The notes: generated by a model not told the origin, from the sequence alone. Positions 9,092 through 17,830 are shown, counted from the stretch's first letter. The stretch: 18,990 bases of DNA from Candidatus Opimibacter skivensis (GCA_016722045.1 JADKGY010000026.1:1-18990); one strand, 5' to 3'. Numbers and translations: made by a program.

Positions 9092-10307
9092 ATGCAAACT
9101 ATTGCCAGATTTTTAACCAGGAATATTGGATATGTCGCTCTTGTGCTCGGCTTATATGGATTAATTCCAGCTGTGATCTTATTTTTTCTCCAGAAAAGCA
9201 AATCACCGGATTGTGGAGTATTTTATTCCTATTGGTATTAATCCTCAATTACTATCTCGCTACACAGGGATTTCCTGGAACTTTTTGGGGGTGATTTTTT
9301 ACCTGATGATGGTTGTCGGTGCTGGCCGTTACCTACAAAATAAATTTGATGTATCAGGTTTATTACGTTTTTGTTTTAGTGCTATTTTTTATGGCTCCAT
9401 AATGCGAATATTCTGGACTCTTTTATTGCCTGTCATTTTCATGAGGACTACTAAAGATTCAGGTGCGCCTTATCATTGGATTAGTCTAATATGGGTTTTG
9501 TATCCGGTTTTTCTTCTATGGGTATCTAAAATAGCTGTAAAAGGAATGGATGATGAATTGAAAGCCACAGAGGAAAAAATATTTTCAGATCCTGTTGAAA
9601 ATATTTTAAAGTTTGAAACTGGAAAGAATGGTCGTTTTATACACCTTATTGTTGATTTAATACTTACTATTTCATTGTTGATGCCATTTCTTTTTGTATT
9701 TCAATACTTTATTCCCGGTAGTGATATGATCAGGACATCCAAATTTCTCTTTATAACTCTGCTTTTTTTTCAAAGATTTATTTATTATGGTGTTTTGGAG
9801 AGTGTGTTTAAAGCTACGCCTGCGAAGTATTTAACAGGCTCGAAAGTTGTAAATCAGCATGGAGCTACTAATCCTGGTTTTGAGAAGATCATCATGCGAT
9901 CCTTATTTCGTTTTATTCCTTTTGAACCTTTTTCATTTTTGGGAACCACCGGATGGCATGACGGCTTGTCTGGTACTTTCGTCATCAAAGAAACTTACGA
10001 AAAGTCCGGTAAATCCAGTAATAGACTCTGGATGCTTCTTCTGTTTATTCTTCCGGTATTTCAATTTGTGCTTGGAGAAATTAAGGAAAATAGAACGAAT
10101 CAGGAAAGAAATGAATTTAATACCCGCATAAAACAAGCACAACTGAGTGGGATAGTGAAACATCTGTCTTCAGAAAGCCTGATCGTGTATGGGGAAAGAA
10201 GGAGCTCATACATGGGACCTCTGTATGTGTTTAAAGTTGATAGTGCCAGTATTGATAGCGTTTGGGGGTATAGTTTTACGGTTGAAAAGATATCGGTGAA
10301 CGCATGA
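9092..10307 (+). CDS. RDD-family membrane protein, frameshifted near its start
   Basis: The true N-terminus appears to start at the ATG at 9092 (MQTIARFLTRNIGYVALVLG, a clear membrane helix). That frame ends at 9241. The rest continues in another frame that joins best at the six-T run near 9181-9187: one T fewer reads through as FSRKANHRIVEYFIPIGINP. The GTG at 9213 is thus an internal codon. The protein has about 400 residues and at least five hydrophobic helices. An RDD-like segment ends with ESVFKATPAKYLTG, IIMRSLFRFIPFEP and GWHDGLSGT (about 9795-9975). One more helix (about 10030-10080) and a soluble tail follow. RDD proteins are multi-helix membrane proteins of mostly unclear, often transport-like, function. 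The stop overlaps the next start as ATGA, so the two genes are probably translated together. Confidence 0.7.
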
Positions 10308-10801
10308 CCTCACTAAATAAAGCATATCAAACAGGCAGCAGAGAAAATAAAGGAAGCATGGCAAGAAAGGATATTGAATCGATATTTTTAAGTGAGAAAC
10401 CCGGATATCTTTTTCGCAATGGCGAGATTTATTGGATTAAAGGTATTCATACGCTCAACCAACCTATTATTTCTCTTGGATCGTCAAGTTCAAGTTCAAC
10501 AAATCAGAAAAGTAAAATAGTGAGAGTTTCCTGGTCCCTCATTGATGAGCTTATGCCTGCAACATTAGAGTCAATTCATAATGTTGATGGAAATGTGACC
10601 TGGCCATCAACTTTGCCGGTACCGTTTACCTGGTCTGATAATGAAGAAACAGGCTATCTTCCACTAAGCGCAGAATTTGAAAAAGAGAGGTTTCATTTTA
10701 AAGCCTTGTTGATTTTTAGTGATCCTTCTGGTCAGAAATATGAATATATAATGGAGGGATATGATTCAAATGTAAGACTGTATCGTAAATATGGAGATTA
10801 A
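10304..10801 (+). CDS. Hypothetical 165-residue protein coupled to the RDD gene
   Basis: The ATG overlaps the preceding stop by four bases (ATGA), which suggests an operon with translational coupling. I do not recognise the family. There is no signal peptide or membrane helix. The N-terminal 25 residues are polar, then comes a predicted beta-rich stretch (IYWIKGIHTLNQPIISLG), a run of five serines, and a C-terminal half rich in W, F and Y (VTWPSTLPVPFTWSDNEETG, RFHFKALLIF, KYEYIMEGYDSNVRLYRKYG). It is probably a cytoplasmic partner of the RDD protein. An internal ATG at 10358 (MARKDIESIFLS) is an alternative start. Confidence 0.7.
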   Translation: MTSLNKAYQTGSRENKGSMARKDIESIFLSEKPGYLFRNGEIYWIKGIHTLNQPIISLGSSSSSSTNQKSKIVRVSWSLIDELMPATLESIHNVDGNVTWPSTLPVPFTWSDNEETGYLPLSAEFEKERFHFKALLIFSDPSGQKYEYIMEGYDSNVRLYRKYGD

Positions 10802-10908
10802 AATTGATTCATATAATTTAAATGAAGTGGTAAAAATTAAAATTCAAATGTATCAACTGGTATTACTCAATTCTGAGCTTGAGTTCACTAACCATCAAAA
10901 ATAATATT

Positions 10909-11754
10909 ATGAAATTCAACCTGATCAAATGGAAACTGATGCTCACCACGCTTCCCATCACATTAGTTATACTTCTGATCAAGTTTGGTATCGTATATGG
11001 ACTACATTATGATGGCCTTGTGAAGTTTAGTGAAGTGGGGATTGTGGTGACCGGAGGAATATTCCTGATCGGATTCATGCTGGCCGGAACGATAGCGGAT
11101 TATAAAGAAAGTGAAAAGATACCTGCAGAAATGGCCTGTACGATTGAGACGATCGAAGATACGATTGGCCTTGGTCATGGGTTAAAAGGGGGATATGATC
11201 TTACTATGGTGCGCCGGCAATTAAATGAAGTGACTGAATCCATCATCAATTGGTTTGAACATAAAAGTACAGAAGACGAAGTTTTTACAAAGATCAGCAG
11301 CATCTCAGACATTGCCCTTACGATGGAGAATGCTGGTGTCGGACAGATAACTTCCCGAGTCAGCAATGAGCAGCACAACCTGAGAAAATTATTCACCCGC
11401 GCCACTGTCATCGAAAAGACAAGTTTCCTCGCACCGGGTTATGCACTCCTTGAAGTTCTTACTTTTGTCATCATTTGTCTTTTACTTGTGGCTAAATTTG
11501 AAAACGAAACGACCGCCATCATCATTATATCCTTTATTTCACAGATCTTTATTTATATGATCCGGCTGATACGTGATGAAGATGATCCGTTTGAATATAC
11601 GAAGTCAGGTAAAGCCATAGAGGCAGACATTGATCTAAATCCACTCATGCAGTATGATCAACGGGCAAAAAGCAGATTTAGAAAGGAAGAAGAAGTTATC
11701 CGTAGTTTCAAACTACGGATAACTTCTTCTTCCTTTCTAAATCGTAAATCGTAA
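10909..11754 (+). CDS. Bestrophin/DUF4239-like membrane protein, paralogue 1 (intact)
   Basis: I chose the ATG at 10909 over the TTG at 10879 because the tandem paralogue starts at the matching position (MKFNLIKWKLML against MTINLVKWRLML). The 281-residue protein has two N-terminal helices (about residues 10-28 and 40-60, GGIFLIGFMLAG), then the conserved DYKESEKIPAEMA, a central soluble helical region, and two more helices (about residues 180-215). This four-helix layout with DYKESEK-PAE resembles bestrophin-like/DUF4239 proteins, but the family call is tentative. The last 26 codons run through the left arm, loop and right arm of the perfect hairpin 11677-11741, and the stop comes from the first 7-mer repeats. 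The native tail may therefore have been shorter, as in the paralogue, which ends soon after EQRAKRN. Confidence 0.75.
   Translation: MKFNLIKWKLMLTTLPITLVILLIKFGIVYGLHYDGLVKFSEVGIVVTGGIFLIGFMLAGTIADYKESEKIPAEMACTIETIEDTIGLGHGLKGGYDLTMVRRQLNEVTESIINWFEHKSTEDEVFTKISSISDIALTMENAGVGQITSRVSNEQHNLRKLFTRATVIEKTSFLAPGYALLEVLTFVIICLLLVAKFENETTAIIIISFISQIFIYMIRLIRDEDDPFEYTKSGKAIEADIDLNPLMQYDQRAKSRFRKEEEVIRSFKLRITSSSFLNRKS
11677..11741. repeat. Perfect 29-bp inverted repeat (hairpin) at the 3' end of paralogue 1
   Basis: The left arm 11677-11705 and right arm 11713-11741 are exact reverse complements around TTTCAAA. The loop can itself pair down to a single C, so all 65 bases form one palindrome. It overlaps the last codons of paralogue 1. 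There is no T-run, so it is not a standard rho-independent terminator, although it could still end or stabilise the transcript between the paralogues. Confidence 0.95.
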
Positions 11755-11791
11755 ATCGTAAATCGTAAATCGTAAATCGTAAATCGTAAAT
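11739..11791. repeat. 7-bp tandem repeat AAATCGT, seven copies plus AAAT, abutting a start codon
   Basis: Seven exact copies of AAATCGT are followed by AAAT and then directly by the ATG of paralogue 2 at 11792. The array starts inside the last bases of the hairpin's right arm. Because 7 is not a multiple of 3, the repeat places TAA in every + frame within 21 bases, and it supplies the stop codon of paralogue 1. It also fills the whole ribosome-binding region of paralogue 2. Confidence 0.97.
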
Positions 11792-12565
11792 ATGACAATC
11801 AATCTGGTGAAATGGAGACTGATGTTATTGACATTTCCCATTACCGCCGTAGTAGTGTTTTTGAAAATTGGTATTGTTCAATGGTTACATTTTGATGGAC
11901 TTGTTAGTTTTTCAGAAACTGGACTGGTGTTTACAGGGGGGATATTTTTAGTTGGATTTATGCTGGCGGGGACCCTTGCAGATTATAAAGAGAGCGAAAA
12001 AATTCCGGCGGAGATGGCTTCTACTATAGAGAGTATTTATGATACTGTGGTGTTGGCTTATGGGTTTAATCCGAATTTTGATCTTTTAGCGCAGAAAATC
12101 AAATCTATGAGGTCACAAGATCGATCATCGCTTATTTTACTCACCAGGAAAGTGAAGAAGTGGTCTATAAAAGATCGATGAAATAACATCTGTAGCATTG
12201 TGGGTAAAAAAAACCGCATGGGGTCAACTACATCATGGGTAAAGCGCGAACAGACCAATCTCCGGAAATTATTTGCCAGGGCCACTGTGATCAAGCGGAC
12301 AAACTTTATTTCCACAGGATACGCATTTCTTGAAGTGATGACTTTATTGATTATCGGATTATTGATGATTACTCGTTTTGAAAATGTGATTATCAGTATT
12401 ATTCTCGTAGGTTTCATCACGCAGATCTATGTATATATGGTTAGCCTCATCAAAGATATTGACCATCCGTTTGAATATCCGTTAGATGGAAAAATACGGG
12501 CTGCGGATATCGATTTGTTTCCATTGATTGAATATGAGCAGCGGGCGAAAAGAAATTTAGTTTAG
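11792..12565 (+). pseudogene. Bestrophin/DUF4239-like membrane protein, paralogue 2 (frameshifted)
   Basis: The N-terminal 100 residues align closely with paralogue 1 (LHFDGLVSFSETGLVFTGGI, GFMLAGTLADYKESEKIPAE). The C-terminal part does too (KREQTNLRKLFARATVIKRT, HPFEYPLDGKIRAADIDL, EYEQRAKRN). Between about 12105 and 12240 the similarity moves through three frames. The opening frame ends with a stop at 12179-12181. EVTRSIIAYFTHQESEEVVY is read in a second frame (from 12109), ITSVALWVKKTAWGQ in a third, and the first frame is restored near the eight-A run at about 12206. At least three single-base indels are needed, so as written it cannot make a full protein. It is either a decaying duplicate or affected by consensus errors. 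Confidence 0.7.
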
Positions 12566-12576
12566 AATACAAAACC

Positions 12577-12583
12577 TACCTTG
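12577..12583 (+). promoter_or_regulatory. Possible Bacteroidota -7 box (TACCTTG)
   Basis: TACCTTGCC is the common Bacteroidota TAnnTTTG-type box with one T missing, 20 bases upstream of the ATG at 12603. The upstream element is not clear. This is a motif match only. Confidence 0.3.
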
Positions 12584-12602
12584 CCGGTATAAATTAGAAA
12601 TC

Positions 12603-13187
12603 ATGTGCAATGAAATATCTTCAGTTTCAGGAGTGCCTTACCCGCGAAATCGAAATCTGATCGTCTGCATACCGATAGCGATCAGTATGCTAGTGCTCGC
12701 TTGTCTTTCCTGCAAGATGGACCATACATCAGGCTTACAGCAGCTCGCAGGTAAAATTTATAAAGCACCCATGGCCCAGAATCTCCCCTCTAAGCCTTCG
12801 GCTGAGGATTCCCTATACCAGATCGGGATGGATGCCTATGCCCATAAAAATTGGGACAAAGCAATAACAGCTTTCAACCAGATACCGGAAACTCATCCAT
12901 TACATAACCGGATAGTCTATTACACTGCCCATGCCTTAATAGGGAATAGGGAATATGATAAAGCCCTTGCTTTATTCAACACCCAGGGATTGAACAACGG
13001 GGAATATGTGCAGCAAACAGGATGGTATAGGATTTTGACAAAGATGTTCCTGAATCGGCCGCAAGAGGAAATCGTTCCTGAACTAAATGCCATTGCAGAT
13101 GAACCACATCTGTATTACTGTAATAATGCGAAAGATGTGCTGAAACAGATGAAAGCAAAAAGTAAAGGGTCTATAGATGTTAATTAA
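12603..13187 (+). CDS. TPR-like probable lipoprotein
   Basis: This 194-residue protein has a long N-terminal region with one hydrophobic segment (LIVCIPIAISMLVLACLSC). It ends in a lipobox-like LSC, so it is probably membrane-anchored and faces the periplasm. Residues about 70-135 read as tetratricopeptide-like helix pairs (LYQIGMDAYAHKNWDKAITA and YYTAHALIGNREYDKALALF), which usually serve protein-protein contacts. Length and layout resemble the small TPR membrane proteins common in Bacteroidota. The ATG at 12603 gives the complete signal segment. A downstream ATG at 12687 would shorten it to MLVLACLSC, which is less likely. The partner is not evident. The next gene starts after a 54-base gap. 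Confidence 0.75.
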   Translation: MCNEISSVSGVPYPRNRNLIVCIPIAISMLVLACLSCKMDHTSGLQQLAGKIYKAPMAQNLPSKPSAEDSLYQIGMDAYAHKNWDKAITAFNQIPETHPLHNRIVYYTAHALIGNREYDKALALFNTQGLNNGEYVQQTGWYRILTKMFLNRPQEEIVPELNAIADEPHLYYCNNAKDVLKQMKAKSKGSIDVN

Positions 13188-13241
13188 TCAATTTCTCTAT
13201 TGACCTTTAACATTCATTCCACACTATAAAATATTGTTTCC

Positions 13242-13784
13242 TTGACGGACGAGGTTGTAGTTTCTCAAACCATCGCATGGATAAAATCCGTGGTCATTGG
13301 TTGCAATTTTTGTCCGTTTGCAGCCAAGGCCATGCAAAGGAAAAGTGTACGGTTTGTAGTCTTGCCAAATACAACTGTTGAAGCCACCCTGGAGGCCGTG
13401 GCAAGGGAATTGAAATTACTTGATGAATCTGAAAATATAGAAACGACCCTCATTATTTTGCCTTACGATTTCTCCGATTTCGTATCCTACCTTGATCTTG
13501 TCAGAATAGCCGAGGAATTCATTTCCCTGCAAGGATATGATGGCGTCTACCAGATAGCCAGCTTTCATCCGGATTATCGTTTTGCAGATTCCAGGGATGA
13601 TGACCCGGCGAATTATACAAATCGTTCTGTATATCCTATGTTGCATATTTTGCGGGAAGAAAGTATTACAAGAGCTATTGAGAATTTTCCTGATCCTGAT
13701 GGGATTCCTCAACGAAATATAGCATATGCAAATCAAAAGGGCTTGCAGTATATGCAATTGTTAAGAGCAGCGTGTTTTGATTAA
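13242..13784 (+). CDS. DUF1415 domain protein
   Basis: This 180-residue soluble protein covers the whole DUF1415 family length. It has the hallmark GCNFCPFA (C21 and C24) after WIKSVVIG, ILPYDFSDFVSYLDL in the middle, and QIASFHPDYRFADSRDDDPA, NRSVYPMLHILREES further on. The CxxC pair and conserved Asp/His residues look like a metal or redox site, but the family has no established function. The start is TTG at 13242: an in-frame stop at 13227 excludes anything longer except an ATT, and MTDEVVVSQTIAWI matches the usual family N-terminus. It probably stands alone, since the neighbours are a TPR lipoprotein and a permease. Confidence 0.87.
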   Translation: MTDEVVVSQTIAWIKSVVIGCNFCPFAAKAMQRKSVRFVVLPNTTVEATLEAVARELKLLDESENIETTLIILPYDFSDFVSYLDLVRIAEEFISLQGYDGVYQIASFHPDYRFADSRDDDPANYTNRSVYPMLHILREESITRAIENFPDPDGIPQRNIAYANQKGLQYMQLLRAACFD

Positions 13785-13908
13785 TAAAAGACTGTAGCTT
13801 TTCGTCTAAAACATACAAATGGATAATTGTAAAAATATATTGTATCAGTTAAACTACGGTAATATCATTTGCAAACCTATTTTTTATCTTTAAGGCATAT
13901 CGATTTTT

Positions 13909-14955
13909 ATGGAAGAGTTATATATACCTCAAAACAGGATAAGACAGATCTTTTTTCTTTTATGCCTGCTTTTGCTTGGTGTATTGCTGGCCAGGAACTA
14001 TCCGTTTTTGTACCGGATTCCTGGGCGCAATCACGCTCTATATCATCATGCGTAAAGTGATGCTGTACCTGGTCATGATAAAACACTGGCCGAAGCCATT
14101 GGCAGCCGCATTGCTTATGTTGTTGTCCCTTATCGTCATCATGATCCCGATCGGTGGTTTAGTCAGCATGATGTCATCAAAAGTTACCTATGCTATACAG
14201 CATTCCGATGAGTTAGTTGGGCGTCACAAACACTTATTACCCGTGTAGAAGGTCAATTGGGTTATGAACTCATCAGCCAGGAGAATATAAGTTCATTAGG
14301 TAATTTTGTCGCCCGTACGACTCAGCAATTGCTCAGCGCCACATTCAACACATTAGCTACATTATTTTTCATGTACTTCATTCTTTATTTTATGCTGGTC
14401 AACGGTCGCAAAATGGAGCATGATATTTATGAATATATCCCGCTGAAGAATACAAATGTCAATATGCTCGGTTACGAAGTGCACAACATGGTGATCAGCA
14501 ATGCTATTGGTATTCCTGTGATTGCTTTTTTACAGGGGATTGTAGCTCTCATCGGATACCTAATTATAGGTGTAAAGGAGCCCTGGTTTTGGTTTGTCAT
14601 TACCTGTTTTACGGCCATGCTGCCGGTCATCGGCGCGGCGTTTGCATATGTGCCATTGGCTATTATTTTCTTTGCAAATGATCAGATATGGCAGGGCGTA
14701 TTTATGCTGATCTATGGATTTGGCGTGATCGGATTGGTTGATAATGTCTTACGATTTACAATCGCAAGAAAAATCGGGAATGTACATCCTCTCATTACGG
14801 TGTTCGGTGTTATTATCGGGATAAATTTGTTTGGATTCATCGGTCTCATTTTCGGACCCTTACTCATTTCACTGTTTATTCTTTTGTTAAAAATTTATTC
14901 CAGCGAATTTATTGTCAAACAGAGGAGATATCCACGTAGAGGTGTCGCTATATGA
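13909..14955 (+). pseudogene. AI-2E family transporter/permease (frameshifted)
   Basis: The ATG at 13909 begins MEELYIPQNRIRQIFFLLCL, the first membrane helix. The coding frame then shifts three times: after GVLLAR near 13995 (then ELSVFVP), near 14015 (then GFLGAITLYIIMRK), and near 14217-14222 (then WASQTLITRVEGQLG). It is clean from there to 14955. Restored, it would be about 350 residues with the eight-helix layout of PF01594. That includes the typical PWFWFVITCFTAMLPVIGAA and the C-terminal VHPLITVFGVIIGINLFGFI, GLIFGPLL. Family members export AI-2-like molecules, ions or other solutes, and the substrate here is unknown. The longest intact piece (14257-14955) holds the conserved pore half. 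The indels are not all in homopolymers. Confidence 0.75.
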
Positions 14956-15071
14956 TGTCTGGACAACTGGCGGATGTTAATTTCAATTCGAAGGATCTGA
15001 TCATTTGCCCGGGAAAAGAATCACCGGAAAATGAATTTTGGCGGATCGGATTGAAAGAACTGTACCTTTAA
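14952..15071 (+). CDS. Small ORF overlapping the AI-2E stop, possible gene remnant
   Basis: ATG at 14952 overlaps the permease stop (ATGA) and gives 39 residues: a polar protein with DLIICPGKESPENEFWRIGL and end KELYL. I do not recognise it. The composition looks protein-like and the overlap suggests coupling, but the length and the indel-rich surroundings mean it could be the start of a longer broken gene or chance. From 15072 to 15282 I see nothing I can support. Confidence 0.3.
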   Translation: MMSGQLADVNFNSKDLIICPGKESPENEFWRIGLKELYL

Positions 15072-15282
15072 ATCATAATATAAAGTTAAACCGACGTTCA
15101 ACTATTGGTGGTCAATTTAATTTAATAAAATGTTATTAAATTTATTTGTCGTAAGATCTTTTTCTAGTGCCTGCCAGTCAGGATTCCCAAGAAATTTTTG
15201 AATCCTGCCTAGAATATTTGAGGAATAGAAAAAGCTACGGAATACACGAAGTCTTATATCTGGAAAAATTAAACCTAAATAA

Positions 15283-16740
15283 ATGAAAACAACATTACTA
15301 TTTTTTGCTCTCACTTTTCTATTAGCATATTTGGACAGACTACTCCGGTACATCCTATTCGCACAATCCGAAATCAAGTGTATTTTATAGCGCCCTATAA
15401 GGTTTGCATGAAGCAGACATCAGGAAAATGAATTGCATCCTGACAGAGCATTTGCAAAAGAACTCGAACGCCAGACAAGGGAATTGTTCACCGATATCCA
15501 GGTTTATGATAGCATTTATGTATGGCAATGGGATTCTTTGCCACCAAATGGCAGCTTATGACAAAAGCTATCAATATCCTGTATAATATGGACGGCTTAC
15601 CTACTAGTTATACCTATCAGAATTTAGACGCAGGGAATTGGGTAAATTCACCCAATACAACATTGTTTATGACGCTAATAACAATGAGCTTTCGACTACG
15701 TATAAGGGTTGGAATGGCACTTTCTTTCAAAATATATTTCAGGATGTCTATACCTATGATGCTAATAATAACCAGACCAGCGATGTATTCCAGCTATGGA
15801 GCGGCACTGCGTGGGTTAATTCATCCGGTTACATTTATATGTATGATGGAAATAATAATCTGATCAGTCAATTAAGCCAGAATTGGAATGGGACCAGTTG
15901 GGATAATTATGATCTGTCCACGTATAGCTATGATGCAAACAAAAACTTTATCAGTGAAATTTATCAACTCTGGAATGACTTGGACGGTACCTGGGATAAT
16001 TCAAACCGGTACTCTGCCACCTATGATGCCAATAATAACCAGCTTACTTATAAATATCAAAACTGGAATGCAACCATTTTGGATTGGGAGGATACCGGAT
16101 TGTATACAAATACGTATGATGCTAACAATAATCAGATCACTCAGTTATTCCAATACTGGGATGCTACGAAATGGGTGAATTATAGTAATAGTATTTCTAC
16201 CTACAATGCCGGTAATGATCTGACGAATGTTTTATTTCAGGATTGGAATGTCACCAATTGGGAAAATTCAGCAAGGGGCACCTATACTTATAATGGAAAT
16301 CACCAGGTGTTAAAAGTACTTATTTGAAAACTGGAACGGTTCCTGGATTAATTCCACATTATCATTCAATACGTATGGGGAAAACAACTTTCTTGAAAGT
16401 TATTCAAGCCGTCAATTTAATGCTGACGGAGTCATTGCAACAACGGAGACAGCACATTTAACTTTTTTCATACGATAACGGGAACCCATGATGTTCCGGA
16501 TAATAATCTCAACATCACAGTTTCTCCAAATCCGAGTAGCGGAAAGTTCATGATAAGCAGTAAAGAAGATTTTCAGGATTTGGTGGTTTATAATTTACTA
16601 GGTAAACGTATGTTTTCAGTCGATGAAGGCAAAGGGCAAACATCAGTCAATCAATTTAGCGGATTATGGAAAAAAGGATCTACCTGATTTCAATACGTGA
16701 CGGTAAGAAAATAGTGACTCGAAAGGTAGTGGTTCAATAA
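15283..16740 (+). pseudogene. Secreted Asn-rich YDANNN-repeat protein with T9SS tail (frameshifted)
   Basis: The ATG at 15283 starts a signal peptide (MKTTLLFFALTFLLAY). The frame then breaks several times. PDRAFAKELERQTRELFTDI runs from 15439 to a stop at 15559-15561. A second stretch (NILYNMDGLPTSYTYQNLDA) precedes the repeat block (15668-16327). Another shift near 16327 continues as NWNGSWINSTLSFNTYGEN. A T9SS type A sorting domain follows from about 16500 (ITVSPNPSSGKF, VVYNLLGKRMF), with a last shift at the A-run near 16672 before the ending ISIRDGKKIVTRKVVVQ. Restored, it would be roughly 480 residues, exported and surface-bound or released by T9SS. At least five indels are needed. The function is unknown; the repeats suggest a beta-rich, YD-repeat-like rod. 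Confidence 0.7.
15668..16327 (+). repeat. About eight 29-31 residue repeats (YDANNN...QxWNxTxWxN)
   Basis: Units begin at 15668, 15755, 15842, 15929, 16022, 16115, 16202 and 16289, spaced 87 or 93 bases. The pattern is YDANNN, an L/I-S/T pair, xxxFQxWNGTxWxN, and a Y-T/S-rich link. The 87-base period (29 residues) is regular and each unit keeps the aromatic and Asn positions. Confidence 0.85.
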
Positions 16741-16810
16741 TAATGTAAGGGATGACAGTCGACATATCCTAATAAGGTCGAATACGGTCGTGAAAAATAC
16801 GAGTATTGCG

Positions 16811-16843
16811 AAGCCTGTGTAAATGATTTGCCCAGGCTTTTTT
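16811..16843 (+). terminator. Rho-independent terminator after the YDANNN-repeat gene
   Basis: AAGCCTG (16811-16817) pairs with CAGGCTT (16833-16839) around a 15-base loop. A T-run (16838-16843) follows. It lies 70 bases after the stop at 16740. Confidence 0.65.
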
Positions 16844-16954
16844 ATTTATAAGTGAGCATTTCTCTTCTTCTTTCCCGATGGCTTCAATGTTATTAATTTT
16901 AGCAATGTTAAATTAAAAATATACTTTGGCCTCTCCTGAAAATGAATTTTGAGT

Positions 16955-17830
16955 ATGAGAGAATCCATCCAAGCATTTATGTATGAGCTCAGTCCCTGGC
17001 TACTCAGTCATGGAGTAAAGATCCTGTTCTATCTCATAGGGGCATACCTCCTGCGGGCTATTGCAAGGCGGTTTATTGCCAGGGTGATCAGAATATCCGT
17101 TAAACAAGATGAACGAAATCCAACTGCACAAGATGAAAAAATGCGTGAAGACACTTTAATACGTGTCTGTGTATTAGTGATCAATTTTGCATTGGCTTAG
17201 GCTGTTCGTGATGATGACTCTTCAGGAAATGGGGATACCTAAGGGTCCTATGCTGGCGGGGGCAGGCATATTCCGGAATTGCCCGGGCTTCGGTGGTCAA
17301 TACCTTGTCCGGGATATTGTTTCCGGCTTCTTTATCATTTTGAAAATCAATACAGGATAGGCGATGTCGTCGAATTTCGATGGTACGTCCGGTAAGGTTG
17401 AAGATATAAGTTGCGTATCACCACTCTAAGGGATATGGATGGTACCGGTACACGTCATGTTCCACACGGGGAGGTAAAAAAAAGTAGCCAATTTTTCAAA
17501 AATCATTTGCTCGTGTCAATCTCGATATTCCGATTGTCTATGCATCTAATCTTGATCATGTCATTGAAACTGTCAATCGGGTAGGAATGGAGTTAGCCGA
17601 AGATCTGACATGGAAGGATCTGATTATTAAGGCCCCTCAGTTTTTAAGGGTCGACGACTTTACAGATACCGCGATTCTGGTCAAATAGTCGGTGAAACAC
17701 AATCGCTCAAACAATGGCGGTGACGGGGAACTTCGGAAGCGGATTAAAGAAGCGTTTGATAGGGAAGGTATTGATACCGGTTCATGACCGCCAGATCGGA
17801 AATCAGAGCCTCCGGCACCCAATCACCTGA
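16955..17830 (+). pseudogene. mscS: MscS-family mechanosensitive channel, heavily frameshifted
   Basis: I prefer the ATG at 16955 to the TTG at 16949. The first 80 codons are open (MRESIQAFMYELSPWLLSHG, a helix, then a basic stretch) to a stop at 17198. The family sequence then continues across frames: MMTLQEMGIPKGPMLAGAGI (from about 17211), the pore-helix signature GFGGQYLVRDIVSGFFII (about 17284-17340), ENQYRIGDVVEF, DGTSGKVEDIS, LRITTLRDMDGT, VPHGEV, then a long clean piece FARVNLDIPIVYASNLDHVI to RVDDFTDTAILVK (about 17503-17685), VTGELRKRIKEAFDREGI and VHDRQIGNQSL, ending at 17830. Restored, it would be about 290 residues, a normal small MscS that opens under membrane tension to release osmolytes. 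I count at least eight indels. Confidence 0.8.

Noticed and set aside
11677..11741. Hairpin as an ordinary rho-independent terminator
   Set aside because: No T-run follows either arm, and the left arm lies inside the coding frame of paralogue 1.
13868..13892. TTTG and TATCTTTA as a promoter of the AI-2E gene
   Set aside because: The boxes resemble Bacteroidota elements, but the 13-base spacing is too short for the usual roughly 19.
15117..15377. Minus-strand 86-residue frame (contains NILGRIQKFLGNPDWQALEK)
   Set aside because: It overlaps the signal-peptide start of the YDANNN-repeat gene on the other strand and matches no family I know. Chance or a remnant.
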